Source of the DNA: an uncultured Caryophanales bacterium
GTDB taxonomy: Bacteria > Bacillota_I > Bacilli_A > RF39 > UBA660
Reading direction: 5' to 3'
Length of the DNA: 35,038 nucleotides
Assembly (NCBI GenBank): GCA_947165475.1
Contig: CAMVAN010000008.1
Location: 1 to 35,038 of the forward strand
A model generated the notes under the pieces. That model was not told the origin of the DNA. It made no database searches and worked only from the letters and a program-made list of their open reading frames with translations. Positions 17,901 through 24,278 of this stretch are shown here, in pieces. Position numbers and translations under genes: made by a program. Position 1 is the stretch's first letter, and every line of letters begins with the position of its first letter.

Positions 17901-18172
17901 TACCAACTGAATATAGACATCAAGATTACGAATTAACCACCTTCTTTGGTCTAAGAGAGAGAACAAGATATTATTCCAATAAGAGTGATAATTATTATAA
18001 ATTCCTATATCTAAAGAAAGCAATAAGACATGCAACTCCAGGAAATAATGAAATCACAGGAGAAGAAAATGTATTGGATTGGTTCTTATTAGAAGGAAAC
18101 ACAACCAATGAGTGTAATGACATCAGTGCATTAATAACTCAATTTAGAGCAAAAATGATTGATTATAACTAA
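11999..18172 (+). CDS. Giant InlB-repeat surface protein with C-terminal tyrosine phosphatase domain
   Basis: 2057 residues. Signal region ends NGAFSIYRETKGDS, like the other SipW-type substrates of the operon. Layout: B-repeat 1 (about 49-119); Cys/Ca-loop domain DAYDCDVNDDGIWD (122-344); B-repeats 2-3 (347-487); lectin-like domain (489-694); B-repeats 4-8 (698-1049); right-handed beta-helix with SGG turns (1051-1361); B-repeat 9 (1366-1438); second Cys/Ca-loop domain DAYDCDVNGDGTFD (1443-1671); Fn3/Ig-like segment with PGKTYYWES (1672-1812); phosphatase domain (1813-2030). The phosphatase has NVRDLGG (R1820-G1824), a Ca-type loop DTDGDGTIDG and the active site HCRIGADRTGT (Cys1948, Arg1954), as in the Y_phosphatase3 family. 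There is no LPXTG or C-terminal membrane anchor. It is probably a fibre-associated adhesin with an enzyme tip; last gene of the operon. Confidence 0.85.
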   Translation: MKIKKYKKIIFLFSALFIFYTIINGAFSIYRETKGDSVYLSILNPSGTVVVTFDPNGGTIPSQDATRSVQNGTAVGALPTTMTRTDYNFDGWYTAQSGGTKITSQTIVNGTTTYYAHWIKIVCKKAVTGTLHTETCTTSGSCTNSMMGYHSGDTITYGTIPGAYSPLAGDAYDCDVNDDGIWDPLTERFYYIRSFGGTSQVENSVLIHFTSFDSKGQMDSNPERDSKNYATASTYLPTSSTWDNPALIENNGKVTRFIRREDILTACGGLTDSNLANCQFILENSRFQSETLGRAGIWIEEEDSSYHRIHTHSLYIYHSVQSSSENTARPVIEIPSNTIEDYQTAQSYTITFNPGQGTLDNQSDASRTVQGGTAIGILPTATREHYTLLGWFTDPTNGTQITENTLVSGDDTYYAHWVENITITFNANGGTVTPASKEIAPGGAIGQLPVPEYIGHEFIGWYTDPDNGTIVNSTTTFNTTTQIYAHWEKLPLEYVFYIPGECTFTSTGIMNGPNGNCISTINPTGSNIDYTQSSLSTKKYIDSGIALYDTTNHDKDYEIHFEIVSYVSGDNESQATFFNTKREGTGFPGLVVRKTTDNTGNIEFASRRTSSDNTSIFIPSSSITKMSVYRIGEEIYYSINDGEKILANNLTEYNPEFDLTTWFGGAPTNANATAARRFLTGTLKNIYIKLTPDAPNKATITFDPNYQGAQTFDEEYTLGLEIGELPTTTRTGYTFLGWFTEPTNGTQITSSTIVNDDDTFYAHWHENVTVTLHANGGQVSPNTITVGQGQAVGTLPTPTKANNTFAGWYQNQELTVPANSDTIVNQNTDFYAKWIEDITITYNAKGGIVSPNSKTFPSGNAIGTLPTPERSGYTFDGWYIDDETYQNEVTPSTTFNTTSEIYAKWIEDITITYNAKGGTVTPSSKTFPPGTAIGELPTPEKVGYDFDGWYTDDGTYQNEVTSSTVFNTTTEIFAKWVESGDITITFDADGGTVTPSSKTIAPGTAIGELPTPEKTDYLFVGWYTDNTWATEVTEESTFDSSTSILAKWVDETYVACIGSTCYTTLQSAVDAVPTTGVKTTIKIIQDITATATTTIPKTKWVELNIGTHTISSSTSGVDMFTNNGKLDIINGTIIHTGTMASKKGYIFKNNTGAILNISGGSITYNRSSETEAKPIESTGTVNITGGELSCNSRAAVINANSGTLNVSGGRIIGSNTTKGQAIYNNGATTTISGTAYLENNSQSGTQNGRAALTNNAGTVNILGGTIISHNNAAVSNKGTMVIGTDDETINITSPVMQGSTYGLENTSGTVTVYDGIFKGKVSTNNKAISNETTVSHGTHETYEFVHDTETIENVQYAIAYLENTAISITINFNKNGGDTVEYNSKTFDSEGPINALPSASKTNSEFLGWFTSATGGERVLPSRTISESDDGTTYYAHYTNATTVCRPATTLHTDGNINFGQIHTGLTLSAGDAYDCDVNGDGTFDATNERFYYLTDTNNDKAVFIYSNNIHQGQSNISPMCKPDAVAYGPNFTDGPDTAIEELPTTDQWSNVNIYTEPRTITNQAGTTVTSDYIYTGKAARLATLDEIKAATNANLNETANELASYTYLLENTASYGDCRSNYWLETTNSNGGAVRIDGATDAKRLGHATGSSAIRPVIEVPYTSIEGAATIVEFDTIPEAMRTYFTNVNSWNAGQDDSNYSSFNSAMIANLNNYNCAYYQNDNVGTQYGSVFCDQPNQYDTGVTGGISVYEFNETTGVRSNTQATYVSNNDGKLYNFIPGKTYYWESTSDSSKNGYVRPIGERRLITIPGTTRQTRNVRDLGGLPVDTDGDGTIDGKTKFAKIYRGEKIWGTNRNGVTKAQFEKLGIYNELDLRTQGSEIVASEEDQLTNYIPNEIVHYKIDHDEFGPNSTERVNGKNYYQAARDAAIDVMQRIVAGNDDYAIYFHCRIGADRTGTLAYLLEGVLGVPTEYRHQDYELTTFFGLRERTRYYSNKSDNYYKFLYLKKAIRHATPGNNEITGEENVLDWFLLEGNTTNECNDISALITQFRAKMIDYN
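14489..14540 (+). repeat. 52-bp direct repeat, copy 1 (B-repeats 5/6 junction)
   Basis: Identical to 14702-14753, 213 bases apart, inside the B-repeat array. DNA-level identity between neighbouring repeats points to recent duplication and permits repeat-number change by slippage or recombination. Confidence 0.8.
14702..14753 (+). repeat. 52-bp direct repeat, copy 2 (B-repeats 6/7 junction)
   Basis: Identical to 14489-14540. Loss of one copy would delete 213 bp, which is 71 codons and keeps the frame. Confidence 0.8.
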
Positions 18173-18173
18173 G

Positions 18174-18199
18174 AAGAAGTACAATAGTACTTCTTTTAT
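18174..18199 (+). terminator. Terminator of the TasA/SipW-type operon
   Basis: AAGAAGTAC (18174-18182), loop AATA, GTACTTCTT (18187-18195), then a T-rich run; it starts two bases after the stop codon. Confidence 0.8.
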
Positions 18200-18260
18200 A
18201 ATATATTTAATCAATTGATATGTTTATAAAAATATGATAGTATAATAAGAGGTGAAGAAA

Positions 18261-18704
18261 ATGAAAAATAGACGTAAAAAGAATGTAATAAATAAAAAGT
18301 ATATAATAGTACCAGTAGTAATCATTATCATAATTATAGCCTTTATATCAACAAAAAGAAACACTCCTAACGATGGACTAAAATATAACAATAATAAAAG
18401 TTTTGTCAAAAAACAAGAAGTAAAAGGAATAATCTTTAAAAATATAAAATGTACTTATGATGGAAAAGATTCACTAATTAGCTATACCATGGTAAATGAA
18501 ACAAAAAAGAAAATTTACTTAAATAATTACGATGTTATAGTAAAAGATAAAAATAATGTTAGACTTACAAAAATAGCTGCTCATATTACCCAAACTCTTG
18601 CACCAAAAGAATCACTAGATATGGCCAATCAAGTAGTAGGAATTGATTTGACAAATGCTTATTATATGGAATTAAAATTAAATACAAATAAGAAAGATAA
18701 ATAG
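18261..18704 (+). CDS. Small membrane-anchored protein with an extracellular beta domain
   Basis: A 147-residue protein. A basic start, one long hydrophobic segment (about 14-31, with eight or more Ile/Val) and a ~110-residue outside part. The latter reads KNIKCTYDGKDSLISYTMVNETKKKIYLNNYDVIVKD ... TQTLAPKESLDM, an Ig-like pattern similar to FxLYD-type domains of unknown role. No catalytic motif is seen. ATG 18261 follows AGAGGTG; GTG 18252 is part of that site. It lies just past the operon terminator with a TATAAT at 18241-18246, so it is probably separately transcribed. Confidence 0.6.
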   Translation: MKNRRKKNVINKKYIIVPVVIIIIIIAFISTKRNTPNDGLKYNNNKSFVKKQEVKGIIFKNIKCTYDGKDSLISYTMVNETKKKIYLNNYDVIVKDKNNVRLTKIAAHITQTLAPKESLDMANQVVGIDLTNAYYMELKLNTNKKDK

Positions 18705-18860
18705 GTATAAAGTTTATTTTTCTATGGACTTTAAAAAATTCAGCGTTACTATTAAAGCATTGAAAAACTAACAAGAATAAAAAAAGAAGCAAGAGCTATT
18801 TGTATACTTAATAGGAATATAGATACAAGAATTAATAATTAGATTTTTTTATATCCACAA
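18705..18860. other. Intergenic stretch without a recognised gene
   Basis: A short open stretch at about 18778-18843 (RIKKEARAICILNRNIDTRI) ends in TAG but has no start or ribosome site. Nothing else is seen. Confidence 0.4.
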
Positions 18861-18866
18861 AATAAC

Positions 18867-18894
18867 AAAAATCCACAGATATTGTGGATTTTTT
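18867..18894. terminator. Bidirectional terminator
   Basis: AAAATCCACA (18868-18877), loop GATAT, TGTGGATTTT (18883-18892), with A-run before and T-run after, so it serves both the plus gene upstream and the minus thioredoxin-like gene. Confidence 0.8.
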
Positions 18895-18927
18895 ATAAAT
18901 ACAAAAACAAGGAAACCCTTGCTTTAA

Positions 18928-19527
18928 TTAATTAGTTTTTTTTCTAGCAGAAGAAATACCATAACCAATTCCTAATGCAGCAGCAAGTATTAATAGAAGA
19001 GCAATGGCATCATTACCGGAATTATCTTCTTTCTTTTCACTTGTAGTCCCAAGATATTTCATAATATCATAACGGTCTTTATCTGCTTTAGCATATTCAG
19101 AATTTATAGCATCAAGAATTTCTGAAATATAGTTTTCTGCGAATCCATTCCAAGATTTATTTCCTATAACGATATAAGGAACTCCAAGAGATTCGTCATC
19201 ACTAACATATTCATTTCTAGCTTTTAAGACCTTACGAAATACTTCTTTATTATCTTCATTATACCAAGTTTCATAATCAACTATTTTAAATTTAGAACCA
19301 TATTCGTCTTCGATACTTTTAAACCATTCTTCTGCTTCTTCACAATGAGGACATCCTTGCCCTCTAAAAAAATATACGTTAACTTCATTTGTATTATTTT
19401 CTCCAGCCTCTTCAGTAGTCTCAACCTCTTCAGTAGTAGTTTCTTCAACCTCATCTTCTGCAAAAGCAACAAATGGAACAAAAACAAAAAAAGCTAATGC
19501 AAGAACTAAATATTTAATTTTATTCAT
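18928..19527 (-). CDS. Secreted membrane-tethered thioredoxin/glutaredoxin-like protein
   Basis: A 199-residue protein. It has a cleavable-looking signal ending AFA|ED, an acidic Glu/Thr-rich linker (24-48), a redox domain with CPHC (Cys59, Cys62) in YFFRGQGCPHCEEAEEWF, and the cis-proline loop VPYIVIG. A C-terminal membrane helix (about 174-192) is followed by ARKKTN, so the redox domain lies outside the cell. CPHC is the active site of DsbA-type oxidases, which suggests disulfide formation or exchange in exported proteins; the Cys-containing PASTA and giant surface proteins nearby could be clients (inference). The ribosome site AGGAGG precedes the ATG. It lies downstream of the radical SAM gene on the same strand with a 91-base gap. 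Confidence 0.75.
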   Translation of the reverse strand: MNKIKYLVLALAFFVFVPFVAFAEDEVEETTTEEVETTEEAGENNTNEVNVYFFRGQGCPHCEEAEEWFKSIEDEYGSKFKIVDYETWYNEDNKEVFRKVLKARNEYVSDDESLGVPYIVIGNKSWNGFAENYISEILDAINSEYAKADKDRYDIMKYLGTTSEKKEDNSGNDAIALLLILAAALGIGYGISSARKKTN

Positions 19528-19618
19528 TTTCTAACCTCCTAAAACAAATATAACACAATTTTTTAAAATAAAGAATAGAAAATATATTATTTCATAAAAA
19601 TTTCACAAGAATAAAAAA

Positions 19619-20515
19619 TTAATTATTAAGTACAGAAATGTTGAAATCAGGAATAAAGCTTTCAAGAGCAGTATCACCTTCTTGAATAAAAGCCTTGGAA
19701 ACTCCAATCGTAAGGGCATAATTTATAACATCTTCATATTCTTCTTCCGTAAGTTTTCTATTTAAATTATCATAACAATATGTCTCAATAGGTGTATATT
19801 GATTCATAATACTAATATAGATATCATCATGATAGGTTTGATATAAGTATTGAATTATTTCTTTAGCATCATGTACATGTCCAGGAAGAACTAATACTCG
19901 TACGATAAGTCCTTTTTTCATTATTCCATCATCACCAATTACGAAAGTTCCTGTCTGTCGAAACATTTCATCAATTGCCATAGTAGCAGTTTCAAAATAA
20001 TCATCACAAAAAGAATACTTTTTAGCTAATTCATCATCATAATATCTTAAATCTGCTAAGTAAATATCAACTAACCCATTAAGAATTTTTAAAGAACCAA
20101 CATTTTCATAACTACTTGTATTATATACAACAGGAATTTTTAAATCTTTATTTTTAATATTATGTAAGACTTTAACAATTTGGGGAATATAATGTGTTGG
20201 TGTAACGAGATTAATATTATGAGCTCCATCCTCCTGTAATTTTAACATAATTTCTTTTAACTTTTTATTTGAGATTTTCTTTCCATATCCATCTATACTT
20301 ATTTTTTTATTTTGACAGTAAAGGCACCTTAAATTACAATGAGAAAAAAAGATTGTCCCACTTCCTTTTTTTCCAGATATAACAGGTTCCTCCCACATAT
20401 GAAGACTATAATAAGATACTTTAACGGTATTATCTGCTCCACAAAATCCATGTTCTTGATACCGATTTACTCCACATCTACGAGGACAAATAACACAATT
20501 TTTTAATAAGTTCAC
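19619..20515 (-). CDS. PflX-like radical SAM protein
   Basis: About 298 residues. The N-terminal Cys motif CVICPRRCGVNR...GFCG is followed by SHCNLRCLYCQN, the CxxxCxxC that binds the radical-SAM [4Fe-4S] cluster, and later conserved stretches LADLRYYDDELA, RVLVLPGHVHDA and SIMNQYTPI. This order matches the COG1313 / PflX group, often annotated as a pyruvate-formate-lyase-activating-enzyme homologue; its true substrate is unknown. GTG 20515 is preferred: AGGAAG lies seven bases before it, whereas ATG 20542 has none. It is divergent from the aquaporin gene. Confidence 0.8.
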   Translation of the reverse strand: MNLLKNCVICPRRCGVNRYQEHGFCGADNTVKVSYYSLHMWEEPVISGKKGSGTIFFSHCNLRCLYCQNKKISIDGYGKKISNKKLKEIMLKLQEDGAHNINLVTPTHYIPQIVKVLHNIKNKDLKIPVVYNTSSYENVGSLKILNGLVDIYLADLRYYDDELAKKYSFCDDYFETATMAIDEMFRQTGTFVIGDDGIMKKGLIVRVLVLPGHVHDAKEIIQYLYQTYHDDIYISIMNQYTPIETYCYDNLNRKLTEEEYEDVINYALTIGVSKAFIQEGDTALESFIPDFNISVLNN

Positions 20516-20584
20516 AAAACCACTTCCTAAAAATATAATCATATTATATCAAAAAAAATAGTAAAAAAGTAAATAAAAAGGTAA

Positions 20585-20613
20585 TTGACAAGAATACTTA
20601 GAAGAAATAAAAT
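20585..20613 (+). promoter_or_regulatory. Promoter of the aquaporin gene
   Basis: Consensus TTGACA (20585-20590), 17 bases, TAAAAT (20608-20613), 22 bases before the ATG. Confidence 0.75.
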
Positions 20614-20635
20614 GAAAATAGAAAGGAGAATAGAA

Positions 20636-21319
20636 ATGAAAAAGTATGTTGCTGAATTTATTGGTACATTTGTATTGGTATTTTTCGGAACTGGTATAGC
20701 TGTTGTTTCAAATGGAAATTTAGTTGCAACTGCATTAGCTTTTGGACTTGCTATTATAGCCGAAGCTTATGTTATAGGAAATATATCCGGATGTCATGTT
20801 AATCCAGCTGTATCACTAGCAATGCTAATTTCAGGTAAAATGAAAAGAGAAGACTTTGCATACTATGTTATTGCTCAAATACTAGGAGCTTTACTAGGTA
20901 CTGGAATATTATTTTTAATTTTATCTGGAACAAGTTTCGGTACAGCATCTCTTGGAGCAAACTATTTTGGGGAAATGTCTTCAAATAATATTAGCTTAGT
21001 AGGGGCCCTTGTAACTGAAATTGTATTAACATGTGTATTTGTTTATACAATTATAGGTGTTACTAGTGATGATAAATACTCAAGTGTTTCCGGAATTGTA
21101 ATAGGTTTAACATTAACTTTTGTTCATTTAATAGGAATTCCTTTAACCGGAACATCAGTAAATCCAGCTAGAAGTTTAGCACCAGCTATATTCTTAATGG
21201 GAGATGCTATTAAGCAAGTTTGGGTATTCATAGTTGCCCCACTTATTGGTGGAGCACTAGCTGCATATTTATATGAATATTTAAACATTGAAAAAAAGAC
21301 AAAACATAAAAACAATTAA
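20636..21319 (+). CDS. aqpZ: Aquaporin Z-type water channel
   Basis: A 227-residue MIP-family channel with six membrane segments. Both half-helix motifs are intact: HVNPAVS (Asn56) and SVNPARS (Asn176). The selectivity filter reads Phe36, His164, Thr173 and Arg179, the water-specific AqpZ set, at the same His-to-Thr spacing as in E. coli AqpZ; glycerol channels lack this His. It should pass water rather than glycerol. ATG 20636 follows AAAGGAG; the open frame extends upstream to 20585, but that part overlaps the promoter. It is a single-gene unit ending in a strong terminator. Confidence 0.9.
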   Translation: MKKYVAEFIGTFVLVFFGTGIAVVSNGNLVATALAFGLAIIAEAYVIGNISGCHVNPAVSLAMLISGKMKREDFAYYVIAQILGALLGTGILFLILSGTSFGTASLGANYFGEMSSNNISLVGALVTEIVLTCVFVYTIIGVTSDDKYSSVSGIVIGLTLTFVHLIGIPLTGTSVNPARSLAPAIFLMGDAIKQVWVFIVAPLIGGALAAYLYEYLNIEKKTKHKNN

Positions 21320-21328
21320 ACTTATTAA

Positions 21329-21361
21329 AACAAACCCTAATGAATAATTAGGGTTTGTTAT
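21329..21361. terminator. Strong terminator between convergent genes
   Basis: AACAAACCCTAAT (21329-21341) pairs perfectly with ATTAGGGTTTGTT (21347-21359), loop GAATA. The right arm also encodes the last codons of the convergent minus-strand gene. Confidence 0.85.
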
Positions 21362-21959
21362 TATGCATATTATTTTCATGAAAATCAACATCCATCAATA
21401 AGTTTTGAGTTATTGCAATTCTAGTTTCTTTTATATCACTAAAAGTATATAGGTAGCAGTCAAATGCTTCCCAAAGAGAAAAAGAAAATAAAAATCCAAA
21501 TACTTCTAAGAAAAAATTAAAATCTGTATTTAAATATAGTAATAAGTAAGCAATTAAACATAAGAATCCGATTATTATTAATCCAATTATTTTATTTCTA
21601 TATTTACTATATTCTTTTTGAATTTTATATAATTCAATAGCATAGTGTTCTTTAAGAATATGTCTTGCTATTCCTTGTTCTCTACTAGTTAAAGATATAC
21701 CAACAAAATGTAAATGAATTTTAACAGAACTACTAAGTACAGATGTTTTTTGTTCAATATATTCATATACACTATTCAACAATTCTTTTTGATCGCCAAC
21801 TGTTCTTTCATCAAATAGTTCATTTTTATTATGAAGTCTTAAAAATATGTCAGCATCCCCATCATCTGTTATAAATTCGTTTTTTATATATCCATCTAAA
21901 TATTGATCATTAGAATATATTTTAATTTTTTCTTTCATTTTCTTTTTGAAAGTATTCAT
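21348..21959 (-). CDS. Uncharacterised protein with two membrane helices
   Basis: A 203-residue protein whose family is not recognised. The N-terminal ~120 residues are soluble and charged (DGDADIFLRLHNKNELFD ... SSSVKIHLHFVG). Two close membrane helices follow (about 124-143 and 147-166), then a soluble tail (DIKETRIAITQNLLMDVDFH). No signal peptide or catalytic motif. The stop codon lies in the terminator shared with the aquaporin gene. It is divergent from the FtsK-like ATPase gene. Confidence 0.65.
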   Translation of the reverse strand: MNTFKKKMKEKIKIYSNDQYLDGYIKNEFITDDGDADIFLRLHNKNELFDERTVGDQKELLNSVYEYIEQKTSVLSSSVKIHLHFVGISLTSREQGIARHILKEHYAIELYKIQKEYSKYRNKIIGLIIIGFLCLIAYLLLYLNTDFNFFLEVFGFLFSFSLWEAFDCYLYTFSDIKETRIAITQNLLMDVDFHENNMHNNKP

Positions 21960-22066
21960 TATAGTTATTCCTCCATTATTTTATTTACAATAATATTATA
22001 ATACATATTTATTTATTTTTTTATTTTTTTTTAAAATATGATAAAATATCATTATAGGAGATGTAT

Positions 22067-22951
22067 ATGATAAATTTAATAATAATCAGTTTGTATTTAG
22101 TTATTTTTAGTATAGTTTTTATATTTACATTTAAGAATTATAATAAGGAAACAAAAAAATCAAACGATATAAAAACTCATAAAGAAATAGAATTGTCTTC
22201 AGAAACAAAATTTAATAATATGTTAAATCAGTATGAAAAGAGTTCGGATATAATTATTCCCATTGGATTAGATGAAAAAGACAATGTAAAAACAATTAAT
22301 TTATGTAAAAATCCCAATTTATTAATAATTGGAACAACAGGTGGAGGAAAATCAATATTATTAAATAATATTATTGCTTCACTTTCTATAAAATACACAA
22401 AGGATGATATTAAGATAATAACGATGGATACAAGTATTGTAGAACTAAGTACTTTTAATAGTATTCCACATTATATAAAGAATACACTAAGTTATCCAAA
22501 TGATATATTAGATGAGTTAGATAACCTAGAAAAAGAAGTCAATAGACGAAAGAATCAAGAAGAAAAACAACCTCTTTTAGTTGTTATAGATGATTTATAT
22601 GATATTTGCTCTTATAAGAACAGTATTTCTTCTCAAATAATACAACTTTTAGAATATGCAAAAAATCAAAATATATTTTTTATTTTAACCACAGATACTC
22701 CTAGTAAAAAGGTATTAAATAAAAAAATATTAGACTTGGTTGATAGTACTATTTACTTAACTTTATCTCCTGGAGAACAAGATGATTTTTCTCTTAGTGA
22801 ACAGTTAAATGAAGAAGATTTAGACTTCATAACTAAAATAGGTAATTTATTATATATTCATGGAGATGAAAAAGAAAGATTGGAAGCACCTGAAATAACA
22901 GATAAAGAGATTAAAGAAGTAACTAAGTTTTATGAAATAAATAAAAACTAA
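22067..22951 (+). CDS. Single-domain FtsK/SpoIIIE-like ATPase with one membrane segment
   Basis: A 294-residue protein. An N-terminal membrane helix (about 3-22) and short linker are followed by one P-loop ATPase domain: NPNLLIIGTTGGGKSILLNN (Walker A 89-96), LLVVIDDLYD (Walker B), and FILTTDTPS near sensor 1. The order and spacing follow the FtsK/SpoIIIE/EssC type, but the usual four-helix membrane part and the DNA-orienting gamma domain are missing. It is too short for chromosome-segregating FtsK. It may be a reduced secretion or DNA-moving ATPase. ATG 22067 is chosen because GGAG directly abuts the ATG at 22061. Confidence 0.75.
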   Translation: MINLIIISLYLVIFSIVFIFTFKNYNKETKKSNDIKTHKEIELSSETKFNNMLNQYEKSSDIIIPIGLDEKDNVKTINLCKNPNLLIIGTTGGGKSILLNNIIASLSIKYTKDDIKIITMDTSIVELSTFNSIPHYIKNTLSYPNDILDELDNLEKEVNRRKNQEEKQPLLVVIDDLYDICSYKNSISSQIIQLLEYAKNQNIFFILTTDTPSKKVLNKKILDLVDSTIYLTLSPGEQDDFSLSEQLNEEDLDFITKIGNLLYIHGDEKERLEAPEITDKEIKEVTKFYEINKN

Positions 22952-22966
22952 TGAATTAGTTTTTTA
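22944..22966. terminator. Terminator between convergent genes
   Basis: AAAACTAA (22944-22951), loop TGAA, TTAGTTTT (22956-22963) and more Ts. It overlaps the stop codon of the ATPase gene. Confidence 0.7.
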
Positions 22967-22968
22967 TA

Positions 22969-23568
22969 TTAATCAAGTTCATCTTTCCATTTTTCTAAAT
23001 CATAGTCAGCTTCTTCAGACATCATGCCATATTCAAAATTTTCAATAGCTCTAAATAATTTTGATGTTCCAGTCTTTCCCTTTTTAAAATTAGCAATTCT
23101 CTCTCTTTGAATTCCTATATCACCACCAGCCTGATAAGAATCTATATCAGCACCTATGTATAAAAATTCCCAATCTTTATGACTATTAATCTTTTTAAAA
23201 ATAGTCTTTTGATTATATTTTACAGAAGCATTTTCATATCCATCCGTTATTATAACAAACAAAACTTTATCTGTTTTTTTATTCTCCATATAATGAATAG
23301 CATCTCCCAATGCATCATATAAAGCAGTACATCCTTGAGCATAATAATCATTTTTTGTTAATGGCTTTATATTATGAATTGATTGAGATTTATGTAAAAA
23401 ATGATTTGTTTGATTAAACAACATTGTAGTTACAAAAGTCTCATATTTGTTATTCTTCTCCTTTTCCAAATATTCATTAAAATTACTAATAGTCTCATCT
23501 GTATTACTAGACATAGAGCCACTTTTATCTAATACAAATATAACATCAAGTTTACGATTATTTTTCAT
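22969..23568 (-). CDS. von Willebrand factor A (VWA) domain protein
   Basis: A 199-residue cytoplasmic VWA domain protein with a complete metal site (MIDAS): DKSGS (Asp14, Ser16, Ser18), the Thr in GCTALYDAL, and the Asp in ITDGYEN. VWA domains bind protein partners through Mg2+; bacterial cytoplasmic forms often work with MoxR ATPases or as regulators, but no such ATPase is next to it. ATG 23568 has AGGAGA 7 bases upstream; the open frame extends further without a start site. It is divergent from a helix-turn-helix-like protein, with a 12-bp inverted repeat between them. Confidence 0.8.
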   Translation of the reverse strand: MKNNRKLDVIFVLDKSGSMSSNTDETISNFNEYLEKEKNNKYETFVTTMLFNQTNHFLHKSQSIHNIKPLTKNDYYAQGCTALYDALGDAIHYMENKKTDKVLFVIITDGYENASVKYNQKTIFKKINSHKDWEFLYIGADIDSYQAGGDIGIQRERIANFKKGKTGTSKLFRAIENFEYGMMSEEADYDLEKWKDELD

Positions 23569-23574
23569 GTTATC

Positions 23575-23634
23575 TCTCCTTTCATGGTATAATAGTAGCA
23601 AAAAAAGAAAACGTATTGGTCGCATGAAAGGAGA
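23575..23634. promoter_or_regulatory. Divergent promoter region with 12-bp perfect inverted repeat
   Basis: TCTCCTTTCATG (23575-23586) and CATGAAAGGAGA (23623-23634). Each arm contains the ribosome site of one divergent gene. TGGTATAAT (23585-23593) is an extended -10 for the plus-strand gene, so its RNA starts between the arms and cannot form the hairpin. The repeat would therefore act as DNA, for instance as an operator, or reflect a duplicated leader. Confidence 0.55.
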
Positions 23635-23640
23635 CAAATT

Positions 23641-24213
23641 ATGGATATAAAAGAAAAATTAAAGCAATATATTAAAGATAATAAAGAAGAAAATAATTTA
23701 TTATCAAAGATTTTAAAAAAGAAAAGTAAATCACTTAATAATGAATATTTATTAGATGAAGAAGAATGCATTCTAGAAGAAAAAAAACATTTTTATGGTA
23801 ATGGATTATATAAAACCAGTTCATTTTATGACTATGAAGAAGCTGGTATAGAAAATTATATAAATGAAAATAAAAATGAGGAAACGTTTCAAACAAAATT
23901 ATTTTCTTATATTGATCGGAAAGAATTAAAAGACTCTGATGTATATAATAAAGTCCATATAGATAGAAGACTATTTAGTAAAATAAGAGGAAATAAAGAT
24001 TATCATCCTAGTAAAGAAACGATTATTCTTTTAGGAATAGCTCTTGAATTAAATGAGAGTGAAATAGTTGATTTCTTAGAAAGTGCATCTTATTCACTAC
24101 CAAAAAACTCAACTTATGATTTAATTATACGTTTTTGTTTTAAAGAAAAAATATATAATTTGAATATAATAAATGATTTATTATATGATTATAAATGTAA
24201 ACCACTAACTTAA
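23641..24213 (+). CDS. Uncharacterised protein with a helix-turn-helix-like C-terminal half
   Basis: A 190-residue protein. The first ~95 residues are highly charged. The rest, DRRLFSKIRGNKDYHPSKETIILLGIALELNESEIVDFLESA, has the helix spacing of a Cro/XRE-type fold and is followed by RFCFKEKIYNLNIINDLL. It could be a regulator of itself and the divergent VWA gene, but DNA binding is not shown. The ribosome site GAAAGGAG precedes ATG 23641. It is followed 65 bases later by a lipoprotein gene on the same strand. Confidence 0.6.
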   Translation: MDIKEKLKQYIKDNKEENNLLSKILKKKSKSLNNEYLLDEEECILEEKKHFYGNGLYKTSSFYDYEEAGIENYINENKNEETFQTKLFSYIDRKELKDSDVYNKVHIDRRLFSKIRGNKDYHPSKETIILLGIALELNESEIVDFLESASYSLPKNSTYDLIIRFCFKEKIYNLNIINDLLYDYKCKPLT

Positions 24214-24278
24214 ATAATCATTAAAATTATTGATTAAAATAATTATTATGTTATTATAAAACTAGAAAGGAAGATTAT

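Noticed and set aside
22067..22951. Chromosome-segregating FtsK/SpoIIIE
   Set aside because: About 294 residues with a single membrane helix and no gamma domain; only the ATPase core is shared.
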